Of a stretch of DNA of 64,000 nt, positions 55,200 to 64,000 are shown piece by piece. The first letter of the stretch is position 1, and every line of letters begins with the position of its first letter. Position numbers and translations under genes: made by a program. The notes beneath the pieces were generated by a model. The model was given only the letters and a program-made list of their open reading frames with translations. It did not search any database and had not been told where the DNA came from. Source of the DNA: Pseudomonas sp. ICMP 561 (GTDB taxonomy: Bacteria > Pseudomonadota > Gammaproteobacteria > Pseudomonadales > Pseudomonadaceae); the NCBI RefSeq assembly GCF_002699985.1, contig NZ_LKBT01000008.1, forward strand, positions 1-64,000, given 5' to 3'.

Positions 55200-55389
55200 C
55201 GATAGCTTTCCAGCGCCTGTATTGCGGGCAAGCACCGCATACAGGTTGGTCATGATTTCAGGCTTATGTTGGACCCGGGGGACCGCTTTCATTCGGGACA
55301 ATACCCAAGTTGGGAATGTACCGGCCCTTCGCGAATGAATTCGCTCTAATAAAGCAACATGTAATCTAGTGGATTGAAATGCGTTTTCT

Positions 55390-55459
55390 GTAGGAGCTGC
55401 CGAAGGCTGCGATCGCGGTGTGTCAGGATGAATGCTTCGCAGCCTTCGGCAGCTCCTAC
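55390..55459. repeat. REPIN, GTAGGAGCTGCCGAAGGCTGCGA class
   Basis: Perfect arms GTAGGAGCTGCCGAAGGCTG and its reverse complement around about 24 bp, in the 486-bp gap before the TonB-dependent receptor gene. The gap also has a single cgggcaagcaccgc arm near 55225. No riboswitch pattern or Fur box was seen. Confidence 0.88.
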
Positions 55460-55685
55460 AGGTCCTATGTTTGCCGCGATACAGCGCGGCGCCATGGACA
55501 CCGGGGCAGCACCCACGGAAATTGTGTTTGCATATCACCTGCATGAAGCCAGGCTCCTACCGATCGCATTCCTCCTGCCTGACGTCTTCTCTCCTTGAAA
55601 AATCCAGTTGTAACGCACTGTTTGCAGGCCTCGCGCTTGCGTCCGGCATAAAGCGTCGGTATACAGCGCCCACAAAGGAGCTTTC

Positions 55686-57908
55686 ATGGTTATGTCTTAT
55701 CGAATGTCTGAGTCACCCGCGCCGAGGTTTTCGCCAAATCTGTTGAGAATTGGGGTGTTGATGGCCTGTGGCGTGGGCAATGGTTGGCTGGCGGGTGCGG
55801 CGTGGGCAGAAGACGGGAGCGCCGCAAATACTGGCGTGCTGCTGGACGCGATCACGGTCAACGGCGAGCAAGACGCTGGCTATCAGGCCATTGAGGCTGC
55901 GGTGGGCGGTTTTGGCCCAGCGCCTTTGCTGGACACACCGGCGTCGATTGGCGTAATCACCGAGCAACGACTCAAGAATCAGCAGGCCAGGCTGCTCAGT
56001 GAAGTGCTGCGTAACGACGCTTCGGTAGGCGAGAGTTATGCGCCAGTCGGTTACTACGAGAATTTCGTGGTCCGCGGTTTTGCCCTTAATTCTGCCAGCA
56101 GCTACAAGATAAACGGCCGGACGATCACCGGCGAGCAGAACGTCGCGCTGGAAAACAAGCAGCAGGTTGAATTGCTCAAGGGCCTTGCGGGTTTGCAAAG
56201 TGGTGTGTCCGAGCCCGGTGGTGTGGTCAATTACGTGAGCAAGCGTCCGGAAGATGTACGTTCCGTCACTGTCTCGACCAATGAGCAGGGTGAGCGTTAC
56301 CTGGCTACGGATCTGGGTGGCTGGTTCGGCAGCGAACGGCAGTTCGGTATTCGTACCAACCTGGCACATGAAGACATTCGTTCTTACGTGGATCACGCCG
56401 ACGGCAAACGTGATTTCGCCTCGCTGGCGGTGGACTGGAACATCAGCCCAGACAGTCTTTTGCAACTGAATGCCGAGTACCAGAACCGCGAACAGCGTTC
56501 CGTGCCGGGTTACCAGTTGCTGGGCGGCACCAGAGTTCCGCATAACCCTGACCCCCGTGATCTGCTGGGCTACCAGAGTTGGTCCAACCCGGTGGGTATC
56601 CAGTCGCTGAACCTGGACGGGCTTTATGAGTACCGCTTCAACGATTCATGGAAAGCCAGTTTCAGCGCTTCCCGCAGCCGTGTGGTAATCGATGATTACA
56701 GTACCTTCGCCTGGGGCTGTTATGGCTCGGCCAGTTGCGCAGGCGTGAACGTCGCGAACTATTTCAGCCCGGAAGGTGAATACGATATCTCGGACTACCG
56801 CAGCCCTGATGATACCCGTCGCAATGACGAAGCCCAGGCCGCAATCAGCGGGCAGTTCGACAGCGGATTTCTCAAGCATGAACTCACGTTCGGAACTACA
56901 GCATTCCGCCGTGTGGTGGACCGTCGTGATGCACTCAACGAGTTCATTGGCAGCGGGGTAATCGGCACCACGCCGGATACTTTCGAGCCATTTTCGGGGG
57001 CGGCGGGCCACACTTACCGTCACCTCGACAGCCGTCAGTACGGCCTGTTCGCCACCGACCGGATCAGTTTTAACGAGCAGTGGCAAACCGTGCTTGGCGG
57101 GCGGCAAGTTCGCCTTGACGAAAAAACCTATGACGAGGCAGGCGCCACCACCCGGCATACCCAACGGGCGGAGTTTCTGCCTCAGGCGGCACTGATTTAC
57201 AAACCGCGTCCGGACACTGCGCTGTACATCAGCTACAGCAAAGGCTTGTCGCTGGGCGGAGAGGCGTCCTGGTTCAGCACCAACGCCGATGAGATTCTGC
57301 CACCGACCACATCCCGGCAGATCGAGGCGGGGGTCAAGCACGACTGGCAGCGTTTGAGCCTGACCGCCGCTCTGTTCCAGATCACTCAGGACTACCAGTA
57401 CAACCGTCCCAACGACGACGGGACCTTGACCTACGTGCAGCAAGGCAAGCAAAAAAATACCGGGCTTGAACTGTCTGCCAATGGTCGAGTGACTTCGAAT
57501 CTGCAAGTATCGGCCAGCGTCGCCGCGATTCGGGCACGTGTCACTGGCAGCGGCACCGACGCCTACGACGATCATCAGGCGATCAACGTACCCAAACTGC
57601 GTGCCGCCCTGCACGGTGATTACAGTATTCCCGGTTTTAACGGGCTGGCCTTGTTAGGTGGTGTGCAGTACAGCGGTAGCAAGTACGCCAACAGGCAAGG
57701 CAGTGTAAAGGTCGACGACTATGCGGTGTTTGATATGGGCGGCCGTTACAGCACCAAGGTCGAGGGCTATGACACGGTGCTGCGCCTGACTGTCGACAAC
57801 CTGTTCGATAAGCGTTACTGGCGTGATGTGGGCGAGTCTGCGGGCGACGGCTATCTGTTCCCCGGCGCACCGCGTACTGCGCGAGTGTCGGCCACTGTGA
57901 ATTTCTGA
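55686..57908 (+). CDS. TonB-dependent receptor in an operon with an e(P4)-like phosphatase and PnuC
   Basis: A 740-residue receptor. The signal peptide is about 1-42 (long, ending A-A-W-A). The TonB-box-like segment D-A-I-T-V is near 57, the plug domain (about 85-190) has I-G-V-I-T-E-Q-R and Q-V-E-L-L-K-G-L-A-G-L-Q-S-G, then the barrel ending V-S-A-T-V-N-F. By sequence it is like siderophore receptors (N-F-V-V-R-G-F in the plug), but its two co-directional neighbours, 8 bp and then 58 bp apart, point to nucleotide uptake. AAAGGAG lies 5 bp before the ATG. No Fur box was found. Confidence 0.87.
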   Translation: MVMSYRMSESPAPRFSPNLLRIGVLMACGVGNGWLAGAAWAEDGSAANTGVLLDAITVNGEQDAGYQAIEAAVGGFGPAPLLDTPASIGVITEQRLKNQQARLLSEVLRNDASVGESYAPVGYYENFVVRGFALNSASSYKINGRTITGEQNVALENKQQVELLKGLAGLQSGVSEPGGVVNYVSKRPEDVRSVTVSTNEQGERYLATDLGGWFGSERQFGIRTNLAHEDIRSYVDHADGKRDFASLAVDWNISPDSLLQLNAEYQNREQRSVPGYQLLGGTRVPHNPDPRDLLGYQSWSNPVGIQSLNLDGLYEYRFNDSWKASFSASRSRVVIDDYSTFAWGCYGSASCAGVNVANYFSPEGEYDISDYRSPDDTRRNDEAQAAISGQFDSGFLKHELTFGTTAFRRVVDRRDALNEFIGSGVIGTTPDTFEPFSGAAGHTYRHLDSRQYGLFATDRISFNEQWQTVLGGRQVRLDEKTYDEAGATTRHTQRAEFLPQAALIYKPRPDTALYISYSKGLSLGGEASWFSTNADEILPPTTSRQIEAGVKHDWQRLSLTAALFQITQDYQYNRPNDDGTLTYVQQGKQKNTGLELSANGRVTSNLQVSASVAAIRARVTGSGTDAYDDHQAINVPKLRAALHGDYSIPGFNGLALLGGVQYSGSKYANRQGSVKVDDYAVFDMGGRYSTKVEGYDTVLRLTVDNLFDKRYWRDVGESAGDGYLFPGAPRTARVSATVNF

Positions 57909-57916
57909 GGTCAAGC

Positions 57917-58753
57917 ATGGGCAAGTTCTTTATCAGTGGCGCGTTGGTACTGTGCGCTGCACTCGCCGGGTGCCAGCAACGGCCACCCGCCAATGATCAA
58001 CTGGATGCCGTGCTGTGGACGCAGACGTCCATCGAGCACGAGTTGATTTACCGGCAGGTGTTCGACAGCGCCACGCGGCAACTCGATGTCGCACTGGCCG
58101 ATCCGACCTGGGATGCCTTGCCGCAAGCACCGCGTAACCTGACCGGGTTGCCGCCAGCGGTGATCGTTGATATCGACGAAACCCTGCTGGATAACATTCC
58201 GCTTAACGCGCGGGATATTCGCAACGATCAGGTTTATTCCTATGATCGCTGGAATGTCTGGGTGGACGAGGCCAAAGCTCAGGATTTGCCGGGGGCGGTG
58301 GGTTTCCTGCAGGCCGCCGCTCAGCGTGGCGTCAAGGTGTATTACCTGACCAATCGGGAGCATTCACAAGTGGCGGCCACAGTGAAGAACCTGCGCCTGC
58401 GTGGTTTTCCGGTGGACGATGCGCAGCAGGTTCTGGCGGCGGCGACGCCCACTGGTGGATGTGAGAAGGACGGCTATGGCAAGACCTGCCGCCGCCAATG
58501 GGTCGCCAGCCATGCACGGGTATTGATGCTGGTAGGGGATTCATTTGGTGATTTCATCCAGGCCGACAGCAATAACCTGGCGGCACAACGCAAGGCCGCT
58601 GCGCCGTATCTGGCCTGGTTGGGACAGCGCTGGTTCCTGCTGCCTAATCCGACTTATGGCAAATGGTACAGCGCACCGTACGGTGATCAGGAAGATCTGC
58701 CGATGACGCGCAAACGCGAGCTAAAACAACAGGCGCTGGATCTCCAGCAATAA
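57917..58753 (+). CDS. HAD-family acid phosphatase, lipoprotein e(P4)-like (probable NMN 5'-nucleotidase)
   Basis: A 278-residue class C acid phosphatase. A lipobox (L-A-G-C19) indicates a lipoprotein, so it acts in the periplasm or at the outer membrane. HAD motif I is D85-I-D87-E-T; motif II T145 in L-T-N-R; motif IV G-D208-S-F-G-D212. The N-terminal W-T-Q-T-S-I-E-H-E-L-I-Y fits the e(P4) family. In Haemophilus, e(P4) removes phosphate from NMN so that nicotinamide riboside enters through PnuC. Here PnuC is the next gene and a receptor the previous one. Substrate is inferred from that context. Confidence 0.87.
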   Translation: MGKFFISGALVLCAALAGCQQRPPANDQLDAVLWTQTSIEHELIYRQVFDSATRQLDVALADPTWDALPQAPRNLTGLPPAVIVDIDETLLDNIPLNARDIRNDQVYSYDRWNVWVDEAKAQDLPGAVGFLQAAAQRGVKVYYLTNREHSQVAATVKNLRLRGFPVDDAQQVLAAATPTGGCEKDGYGKTCRRQWVASHARVLMLVGDSFGDFIQADSNNLAAQRKAAAPYLAWLGQRWFLLPNPTYGKWYSAPYGDQEDLPMTRKRELKQQALDLQQ

Positions 58754-58811
58754 CAACAACGCTAATGCTTTCCAGGCTGGTGCTTTTTGCCAGCAAGCCG
58801 AGGGGCAAACC

Positions 58812-59405
58812 ATGTCAACACTGGAAATAATCGCGGTGCTCATCAACATCATCGGTGTGTGGCTCACCGCCCGGCGCATTCGTTGGTGCTGGCCGGTGAG
58901 TGTGGTGGCGGTGTTGTTGTATGCGTGGATTTTCTACGACGCAAAGCTTTACTCGGACATGTTGCTACAGGTGATTTTTGCCTTCCTTCAAGGCTACGGC
59001 TGGTGGTGCTGGAGTCAGGGCGGGCTGGACAATGGCAAGGTGCATGTGGCGCGCCTGCCGCTGCAAACGGCTGTGTTGAACCTGATCGTCGGTGCGATGG
59101 CAGCCGTGCTTCTCGGCAGTCTGATGGCCCACTTTACCGACGCCGTCGTTCCGTGGCTGGACGCATCGCTGACAGCTTTCAGCCTGGTCGCCAGCGTTTG
59201 GGCAGCACGCAAATACGTCGCGAGCTGGTGGCTATGGATCGTTCTCGACTGCGTCTATGTCGGCATGTACCTGCACCGCGATCTGGATCTGACTGCCGGA
59301 TTGTATGCGGGGTTTGTGGTACTTGCGTTCTACGGCTACCGCGCCTGGCGGCGTGATCTACTGAGTCAGGAATCCCTGCGTGGGGAATTGAATGCTGGGG
59401 CTTGA
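58812..59405 (+). CDS. pnuC: PnuC-family nicotinamide riboside transporter
   Basis: A 197-residue inner-membrane protein with about seven helices. The family motif Y-G-W-W-C-W (about 62-67) follows Q-V-I-F-A-F-L-Q, close to the Y-G-W-x-x-W of PnuC, and the C-terminal half has the second half-repeat (W-W-L-W-I-V-L-D-C-V-Y). PnuC lets nicotinamide riboside enter the cell down its gradient, where a kinase traps it; related PnuT carries thiamine. AGGGGCAAACC precedes the ATG. It is the third gene of the receptor-phosphatase-PnuC group, 58 bp after the phosphatase. Confidence 0.87.
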   Translation: MSTLEIIAVLINIIGVWLTARRIRWCWPVSVVAVLLYAWIFYDAKLYSDMLLQVIFAFLQGYGWWCWSQGGLDNGKVHVARLPLQTAVLNLIVGAMAAVLLGSLMAHFTDAVVPWLDASLTAFSLVASVWAARKYVASWWLWIVLDCVYVGMYLHRDLDLTAGLYAGFVVLAFYGYRAWRRDLLSQESLRGELNAGA

Positions 59406-59476
59406 GCCAGGAAACCACCGGATTGAACTGCATCCTGTAGTACCCAGCCATTTGCATTTCTGAGCTGACCCAAACT

Positions 59477-59545
59477 GTAGGAGCGCACGAGCATCGCGAG
59501 GCCGCGATAGCGTTGTATCAGACAGATCGCCATCGCTGGCCTCGT
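59477..59545. repeat. Diverged REPIN, GCACGAGCATCGCGAGG class
   Basis: The left arm GTAGGAGCGCACGAGCATCG and a right part catcgctggcctcgtaacctgc pair imperfectly. It is a decayed relative of the copy at 44661. Confidence 0.55.
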
Positions 59546-59630
59546 AACCTGCAAGTCAACAGGTGACCTGTGTGATGCGCTTCGCCGATTGATCGTCTAG
59601 CATGCGGTCCCAAAAACAATGAGCGCATCC

Positions 59631-60539
59631 ATGCAGAAGTTGCTGAACGAGATACTCGATGAAGTACGTCCCTTGATCGGAACGGGCAAGGTCGCCGACT
59701 ACATTCCGGCGCTGGGCGACGTGCCTGCGAATCAATTGGGCATTGCCGTATATGGCAACGACGGTGAGCTGTATTGCGCGGGCGATGCCGAGACGCGCTT
59801 TTCTATCCAGAGTATTTCCAAGGTCTTCAGCCTGGTTCAAGCCATCGGTCACTCCGGCGAGGAAATCTGGCAGCGGTTGGGCCATGAGCCCTCCGGTCAG
59901 CCGTTCAATTCGCTGGTGCAGCTGGAGTTCGAGCGCGGTCGGCCACGCAATCCCTTCATCAACGCCGGAGCGTTGGTGATCTGTGATATCAACCAGTCAC
60001 GCTTCGCGGCACCCGCGTTGTCGATGCGTGACTTCGTGCGTCGTCTGTGCGGTAACCCTGAGATCATTTCCGACTCCAAAGTCGCCGAGTCCGAATATCA
60101 GCACCGTTCACGAAACGCAGCTGCGGCCTACCTGATGAAGTCCTTCGATAACTTCCACGGCGAAGTTGAAGCGGTCCTGCGCAGCTACTTCCATCACTGC
60201 GCCTTGAGCATGAGCTGTGTCGATCTGGCCCGCGCCTTTGGCTTCCTCGCCAATCAAGGCTATTGCGTGCACAGCGGTGAGCAAATTCTCAGTGCTCGAC
60301 AGACCAAGCAACTCAACTCAATCATGGCCACCAGCGGGCTTTATGACGAGGCAGGCAACTTTGCCTACCGGGTGGGTTTGCCGGGCAAGAGCGGGGTAGG
60401 TGGAGGTATCGTGGCCGTAGTGCCTGGACGTTTCACGGTGTGCGTCTGGTCCCCCGAGCTCAATGCGGCAGGCAACTCTCTCGCTGGCATGGCCGCGTTG
60501 GAAAAGCTCAGTTCGCGCATCGAATGGTCGGTGTTCTGA
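59631..60539 (+). CDS. glsB: Glutaminase A-type
   Basis: A 302-residue serine-dependent glutaminase that hydrolyses glutamine to glutamate and ammonia in the cytoplasm. The catalytic S-I-S-K (S61, K64) lies in [16 protein letters not shown] near 107 and the C-terminal G-K-S-G-V-G-G-G-I are typical. ATG 59631 gives the usual start [13 protein letters not shown] 59619 is the alternative. No strong ribosome-binding site for either. It appears to be transcribed alone. Confidence 0.9.
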   Translation: MQKLLNEILDEVRPLIGTGKVADYIPALGDVPANQLGIAVYGNDGELYCAGDAETRFSIQSISKVFSLVQAIGHSGEEIWQRLGHEPSGQPFNSLVQLEFERGRPRNPFINAGALVICDINQSRFAAPALSMRDFVRRLCGNPEIISDSKVAESEYQHRSRNAAAAYLMKSFDNFHGEVEAVLRSYFHHCALSMSCVDLARAFGFLANQGYCVHSGEQILSARQTKQLNSIMATSGLYDEAGNFAYRVGLPGKSGVGGGIVAVVPGRFTVCVWSPELNAAGNSLAGMAALEKLSSRIEWSVF

Positions 60540-60656
60540 CCGCGGATTTATCGCTATTCAGGAAATCTCCGAGCATTCATGCTGTTACGCAGGTCTATTG
60601 AATTCGAATCAGCGGCCATGGGGCTGATTCCAATTTTCAGCAGTGCCAGGGGATGC

Positions 60657-61802
60657 ATGCTTTTGAATCGATCATCGCTGCCGGTTTTCGGGTATTCGCT
60701 CGACTTTTCTACTGTGCTCAAACCCTTGCTGATCGCGTTCGGCGGGTTGTTACTGGCTGCTTGCGGCACTCAACGCACTCAGCAGGCTCCGGAACTGACG
60801 CCGGGGCAAGTCCGTGCGCAGATTGTGCGTCTGATGCCCGCTAAAACGCCGGACCGGGAAGGCTGGGCTGCGGATATTCAGACGGCCTTTGCCGCGCAGG
60901 AACTGGAACCCAGCACGGAAAACCTGTGTTCTGTATTGGCAGTTACAGAACAGGAATCCACCTATCAAGTTGATCCGGCCGTACCGGGGATGGCGAGAAT
61001 CGCTCGGGGCGAAATAGATCGCCGCGCCGCCCGATTGCACATTCCGCAGATGCTGATTAACCGTGCGTTGAAAATCCGCTCGCCTGACGGCAAAACCTAT
61101 GCCGCGCGACTGGAGGCTGCACGCACCGAGAAGGACCTCAGCGCGATCTTTGATGATTTCATTGGCATGGTGCCTTTGGGGCAGACGCTGTTTGGCAGCC
61201 TGAACCCGGTACATACGGGCGGGCCTATGCAGGTAAGCATCGCCTTCGCCGAGAAACAGGCCAAGGGTTATCCATACCCGGTTGACGGCACGATTCGCCG
61301 CGAAGTATTCAGCCGACGTGGCGGCATGTATTTCGGGATCGCCCATTTGCTCGGCTACCCGGCTGATTATCCGCAGTCGCTTTATCGCTTCGCCGATTTC
61401 AATGCCGGTTGGTACGCCAGTCGCAATGCGGCGTTCCAGAGTGCCGTCAGCCGCGCAACGGGCATCAAGCTGGCGCTGGACGGTGACTTGATTCGATACG
61501 ACTCCACGTCACCCGGCGCCACCGAGTTGGCGATTCGCTCGCTGGGCAAGCGCCTGGATATGAGCAATTCGGCGATTTTCAGCCAGCTCAAGCAGGGCGA
61601 TACGCTGGATTTCCAGAAGACTGAAGTGTACGAGCGGGTCTTCGAACTCGCCGAGCAGGCCGCAGGCAAACCGTTGCCGAGGGCAATCCTGCCGGGTATT
61701 ACGCTGCAGAGTCCGAAGATCACCCGCGACCTGACCACCGCGTGGTTCGCCGAACGGGTTGATGATCGGCGCGAGCGATGCGTGCAGCGGGCAGGACGTT
61801 AG
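60657..61802 (+). CDS. DUF1615 family lipoprotein
   Basis: A 381-residue protein with a lipobox (L-A-A-C36), so a likely lipoprotein. The body has E-N-L-C-S-V-L-A-V-T-E-Q-E-S-T-Y near residue 86, and N-P-V-H-T-G-G-P-M-Q-V-S near 185, which resemble lytic transglycosylase-like features (catalytic E in T-E-Q-E-S). The family is DUF1615 and its role is not established. ATG 60657 has AGGGGA upstream; the frame is open further up to 60579, but the lipobox position favours 60657. Confidence 0.82.
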   Translation: MLLNRSSLPVFGYSLDFSTVLKPLLIAFGGLLLAACGTQRTQQAPELTPGQVRAQIVRLMPAKTPDREGWAADIQTAFAAQELEPSTENLCSVLAVTEQESTYQVDPAVPGMARIARGEIDRRAARLHIPQMLINRALKIRSPDGKTYAARLEAARTEKDLSAIFDDFIGMVPLGQTLFGSLNPVHTGGPMQVSIAFAEKQAKGYPYPVDGTIRREVFSRRGGMYFGIAHLLGYPADYPQSLYRFADFNAGWYASRNAAFQSAVSRATGIKLALDGDLIRYDSTSPGATELAIRSLGKRLDMSNSAIFSQLKQGDTLDFQKTEVYERVFELAEQAAGKPLPRAILPGITLQSPKITRDLTTAWFAERVDDRRERCVQRAGR

Positions 61803-62029
61803 GTTTGTTCCTGCCAACTGACGTCGGTCAATCCCGAGCGTTCCGCGTGATGCCTGAGCAGGATAATCTCTTCGGGGGGCGGAGACTGATTGTGCAATAC
61901 GCCGATACCTGCGTGCAGGCAGGCGTAATACCAGGCATCGGAGTCAGTCATTTGCGAATCAATTTGTACGAACAGTTTTACTTGCCCGTGGATCCTGTAG
62001 CGGATCTCGAAGTGTCGGCTAACTGCCAT
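61799..62029 (-). CDS. Small DUF6555-like protein
   Basis: A 76-residue protein. The pattern F-E-I-R-Y-R-I-H-G, M-T-D-S-D-A-W-Y-Y-A-C-L-H-A-G-I-G and a C-terminal V-S-W resemble small DUF6555 proteins found in pseudomonads; no function is known. ATG 62029 is chosen because GGAG lies 6 bp before it; 62041 is an alternative. It ends convergent with the DUF1615 gene, their stops overlapping by 4 bp. Confidence 0.65.
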   Translation of the reverse strand: MAVSRHFEIRYRIHGQVKLFVQIDSQMTDSDAWYYACLHAGIGVLHNQSPPPEEIILLRHHAERSGLTDVSWQEQT

Positions 62030-62079
62030 AAAGCGCTCCATGGGTGATAGCGCTATGACACTAGTGGCGTTCTGATAGT

Positions 62080-62514
62080 TCAATCACTGCGATTGCTGAT
62101 TTTTCCCTGAGTGTTGGCATCGTGCGTGCCATCAAAGAAGGTGTCGAGTACGGCTTGAAACACTTTGCGTTGAGGTCCAGCGATAGCGAAAAGAGTCATG
62201 CTTGAGTGGAGCTTCAGATCATCGGGGGAGCCGAATATCTGCCGTGCCGTCCGTTGCAACTGTGGCTCGATGATTTTCGCGCATTGCTCCAGACGTGCTC
62301 CGAGGAGTGGATGCGCGAGATAGGCCTGGGCTTCATCCAGGCAGGTAATGGCATACCGACGGGCCATTTCGCTATGACCCAGTCCGGCAATTTGCGGGAA
62401 AACGAACCACATCCAGTGGCTTTGTTTGCGGCCGGCGCTGAGCTCTTTGAGCACCTGCTCGAATACCGGGTCTTGCGCATCGACGAAACGCTGCAGGTTG
62501 TAGGTGTCTTCCAT
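62080..62514 (-). CDS. DUF1810 family protein
   Basis: A 144-residue cytoplasmic protein of the DUF1810 family. The signature is H-W-M-W-F-V-F-P-Q-I-A-G-L-G (about 33-46), then Y-L-A-H-P-L-L-G-A-R-L (about 65-75), and D-D-L-K-L-H-S-S-M-T-L-F near 97. It matches a protein family common in bacteria with no agreed role. The following small gene lies 50 bp downstream on the same strand. Confidence 0.85.
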   Translation of the reverse strand: MEDTYNLQRFVDAQDPVFEQVLKELSAGRKQSHWMWFVFPQIAGLGHSEMARRYAITCLDEAQAYLAHPLLGARLEQCAKIIEPQLQRTARQIFGSPDDLKLHSSMTLFAIAGPQRKVFQAVLDTFFDGTHDANTQGKISNRSD

Positions 62515-62618
62515 GGTGCACGTCCTCGGGGCTTATGATGTGAGCTTAGTCGTTAACATGGTCTGTACCTGCCGCGATGTACCTGAAATCAAGCTGTCGC
62601 GAAGCAAACACAGGACCT

Positions 62619-62688
62619 GTAGGAGCTGCCGAAGGCTGCGATCGCGGCGTATCAGGAAAAATGCTTCGCAGCCTTCGGCAGCTCCTAC
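62619..62688. repeat. REPIN, GTAGGAGCTGCCGAAGGCTGCGA class
   Basis: Perfect arms GTAGGAGCTGCCGAAGGCTG and its reverse complement around about 24 bp, in the gap between the divergent DUF1810 and ABC exporter genes. Confidence 0.9.
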
Positions 62689-62795
62689 ACAAAATGGATT
62701 TCAATCCAGTAGTTTGTATGTTGTTTGGTGCTCGTGAGCTTCTACAAATCACCACCAGCAGGTTTTCAATCCAGCCATTCAGAGTCCCCCCAAGC

Positions 62796-64000
62796 ATGCC
62801 CGTTGTCAGTCGTTTCACCGCTTTTCTCGATCAGGCGCGCCGTGCCATGGGACTGGTCTGGACCACGTCCCGAGGTTTGTCGCTAGGCTTGATCGTCGCC
62901 ACCTTGATGGCGGGTGTACTGCCTGCTCTGGCTGCCTGGCTTGGCCAGCGCATAGTCGATGCCGTAGTGGCTGCCATGCAATTGCATGCGGCGGCGGGGG
63001 ATGCGCCATTGTGGCCGGTGTTGCGTTACGTGTTGCTGGAAGCAGGCGTACTGGCCCTGTTGGCTGGCACTCAGCGCGCGTTGTCCGTGCAGCAATCGCT
63101 GTTGCGCGTGCAGCTGGGGCAGAAGGTCAACACGCTGATTCTTGAGAAAGCCCAGACCCTGTCTCTGATCCAGTTCGAAGACTCCGAGTTTTACGACAAG
63201 CTGGTGCGGGTCCGTCGCGAGGCTTCCACCCGGCCTTTGGCGCTGGTGACCAAATCCCTGGGCCTGATCCAGAACCTGATTTCCCTGGTCAGCTTCGGCA
63301 TTTTGCTGGTGCACTTTTCGCCGTGGGCCCTGCTGATTCTGGTGGTCGGTGCCTTGCCGGTGTTCTTTGCCGAGGCGCATTTCTCCGGCGATGCATTTCG
63401 GTTGTTCACTCGTCGTGCCCCTGAAAGCCGTCAGCAGAATTACATCGAGACGCTGCTTTCCCACGAAACCTACATCAAGGAGGTCAAGCTGTTTGGCTTC
63501 GGTCCCTTGCTGATGCAGCGTTATCGCGACACCTTCCAGCGGTTGTATGCCGAAGACCGTAAGCTCACCCTGCGCCGCGATGGCTGGGGCTTTCTGCTGG
63601 GACTGTTGGGCACCAGCGCGTTTTATCTGGCCTATGCGTGGATTGTGATCGACGCGGTGCACGGGAAGATCACCCTGGGGCAGATGACCATGTACCTGGT
63701 GCTGTTCAAGCAGGGACAAAGCGCCGTCAGCAGCAGCCTTAGCGCAATCAGCGGACTGTACGAAGACGGTTTGTACCTCGCTGACCTCTACGAATACCTC
63801 GGGCAGCCGGTACCGGTGGAAACCGGCCATATCACCGAGGGTGTGCTGCCAGGCGATGGTCTGCGTTTTGAAAGCGTGAGCTTCAGTTATCCCGGCTCCA
63901 GCCACGTAACGCTGGAGAACATCGACCTGCATTTGGGCCCGGGTCGCAGTGTGGCGCTGGTTGGCGAAAACGGCTCTGGCAAGACGACGTTGATCAAATT
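62796..64000 (+). CDS. ABC exporter, fused permease-ATPase (cut by the right edge)
   Basis: An open frame from ATG 62796 runs off the window after about 401 residues. The N-terminal half has about six membrane segments in an ABC-exporter arrangement: a first helix near 30-50, and Y-D-K-L-V-R-V-R-R-E-A near 133. The ATPase domain starts near 350 and Walker A (G-E-N-G-S-G-K-T-T) is at the very end, so signature and Walker B are outside. No substrate is indicated. No strong ribosome-binding site was seen before the ATG; an earlier start was not apparent. Confidence 0.83.
   Translation, partial: MPVVSRFTAFLDQARRAMGLVWTTSRGLSLGLIVATLMAGVLPALAAWLGQRIVDAVVAAMQLHAAAGDAPLWPVLRYVLLEAGVLALLAGTQRALSVQQSLLRVQLGQKVNTLILEKAQTLSLIQFEDSEFYDKLVRVRREASTRPLALVTKSLGLIQNLISLVSFGILLVHFSPWALLILVVGALPVFFAEAHFSGDAFRLFTRRAPESRQQNYIETLLSHETYIKEVKLFGFGPLLMQRYRDTFQRLYAEDRKLTLRRDGWGFLLGLLGTSAFYLAYAWIVIDAVHGKITLGQMTMYLVLFKQGQSAVSSSLSAISGLYEDGLYLADLYEYLGQPVPVETGHITEGVLPGDGLRFESVSFSYPGSSHVTLENIDLHLGPGRSVALVGENGSGKTTLIK

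Noticed and set aside
55460..55685. A riboswitch (thiamine or NAD-type) upstream of the TonB receptor operon
   Set aside because: No CUGAGA or other known conserved core was found, and no terminator hairpin precedes the start.
62883..63932. A 349-codon minus-strand frame opposite the ABC exporter
   Set aside because: It mirrors the exporter codons and is rich in Gln and His as expected from a reverse-complemented GC-rich gene.

Overview
The window looks like chromosomal DNA of a Pseudomonas species, most likely of the P. fluorescens group. Coding regions are moderately GC-rich, there is an OprD-type porin, a DUF2790 protein and a DUF6555-like protein, and the intergenic spaces carry many REP/REPIN palindromes of the kinds found in fluorescent pseudomonads. 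No rRNA, tRNA, CRISPR array, integrase or replication origin was seen. About 46 protein genes are supported, plus two broken ones and a gene cut by each window edge.

1-9.7 kb: remains of an IS3-type element, a PoxB-type pyruvate oxidase, then a D-Ala-D-Ala utilisation cluster: RpiR-family regulator, VanX-like dipeptidase DdpX and a full dipeptide ABC transporter (binding protein, two permeases, two ATPases). 9.8-20.6 kb: an amino-acid-type dCache chemoreceptor, HDOD protein, 2-hydroxyacid dehydrogenase, MFS transporter, OprD porin, GFA-family protein, arginase-family enzyme and a decayed AraC regulator.

20.6-27.9 kb: an accessory block of lower GC with long non-coding stretches. It holds five genes of defence-island type or unknown function: an Abi_alpha/DUF4393 protein, a frameshifted AlbA_2 (Schlafen-like) gene, two proteins of unknown role, one of them DUF4238, and a protein with a HEPN-like R-N-x3-H motif. 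A 187-bp element with perfect 24-bp inverted ends follows. This is the best place to look for an undescribed system, but its function is not shown by the sequence.

27.9-38.3 kb: a nitroreductase, then a heavy-metal resistance locus: CzcRS-type two-component system divergent from the CzcCBA RND efflux pump, followed by two small divergent periplasmic proteins. CopR/CzcR-like boxes (TGACA-N5-GTAAT and a near match) lie before czcC and between the two small genes, suggesting one regulon. 38.3-50.5 kb: LysR/MHS transporter/acetylpolyamine-deacetylase group, MscS channel with a cyclic-nucleotide-binding-like domain, two more regulators, an MFS transporter with a TonB-dependent receptor, and a left-handed beta-helix protein.

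50.5-64 kb: a sorbitol/mannitol binding protein and SmoS-like dehydrogenase without permease or ATPase genes, facing an MtlR-like activator across a perfect 15-bp inverted repeat; an aldo/keto reductase; an apparent operon of TonB-dependent receptor, lipoprotein e(P4)-like phosphatase and PnuC that suggests uptake of NAD-related nucleotides; glutaminase; a DUF1615 lipoprotein; two small conserved proteins; and an ABC exporter cut by the right edge.
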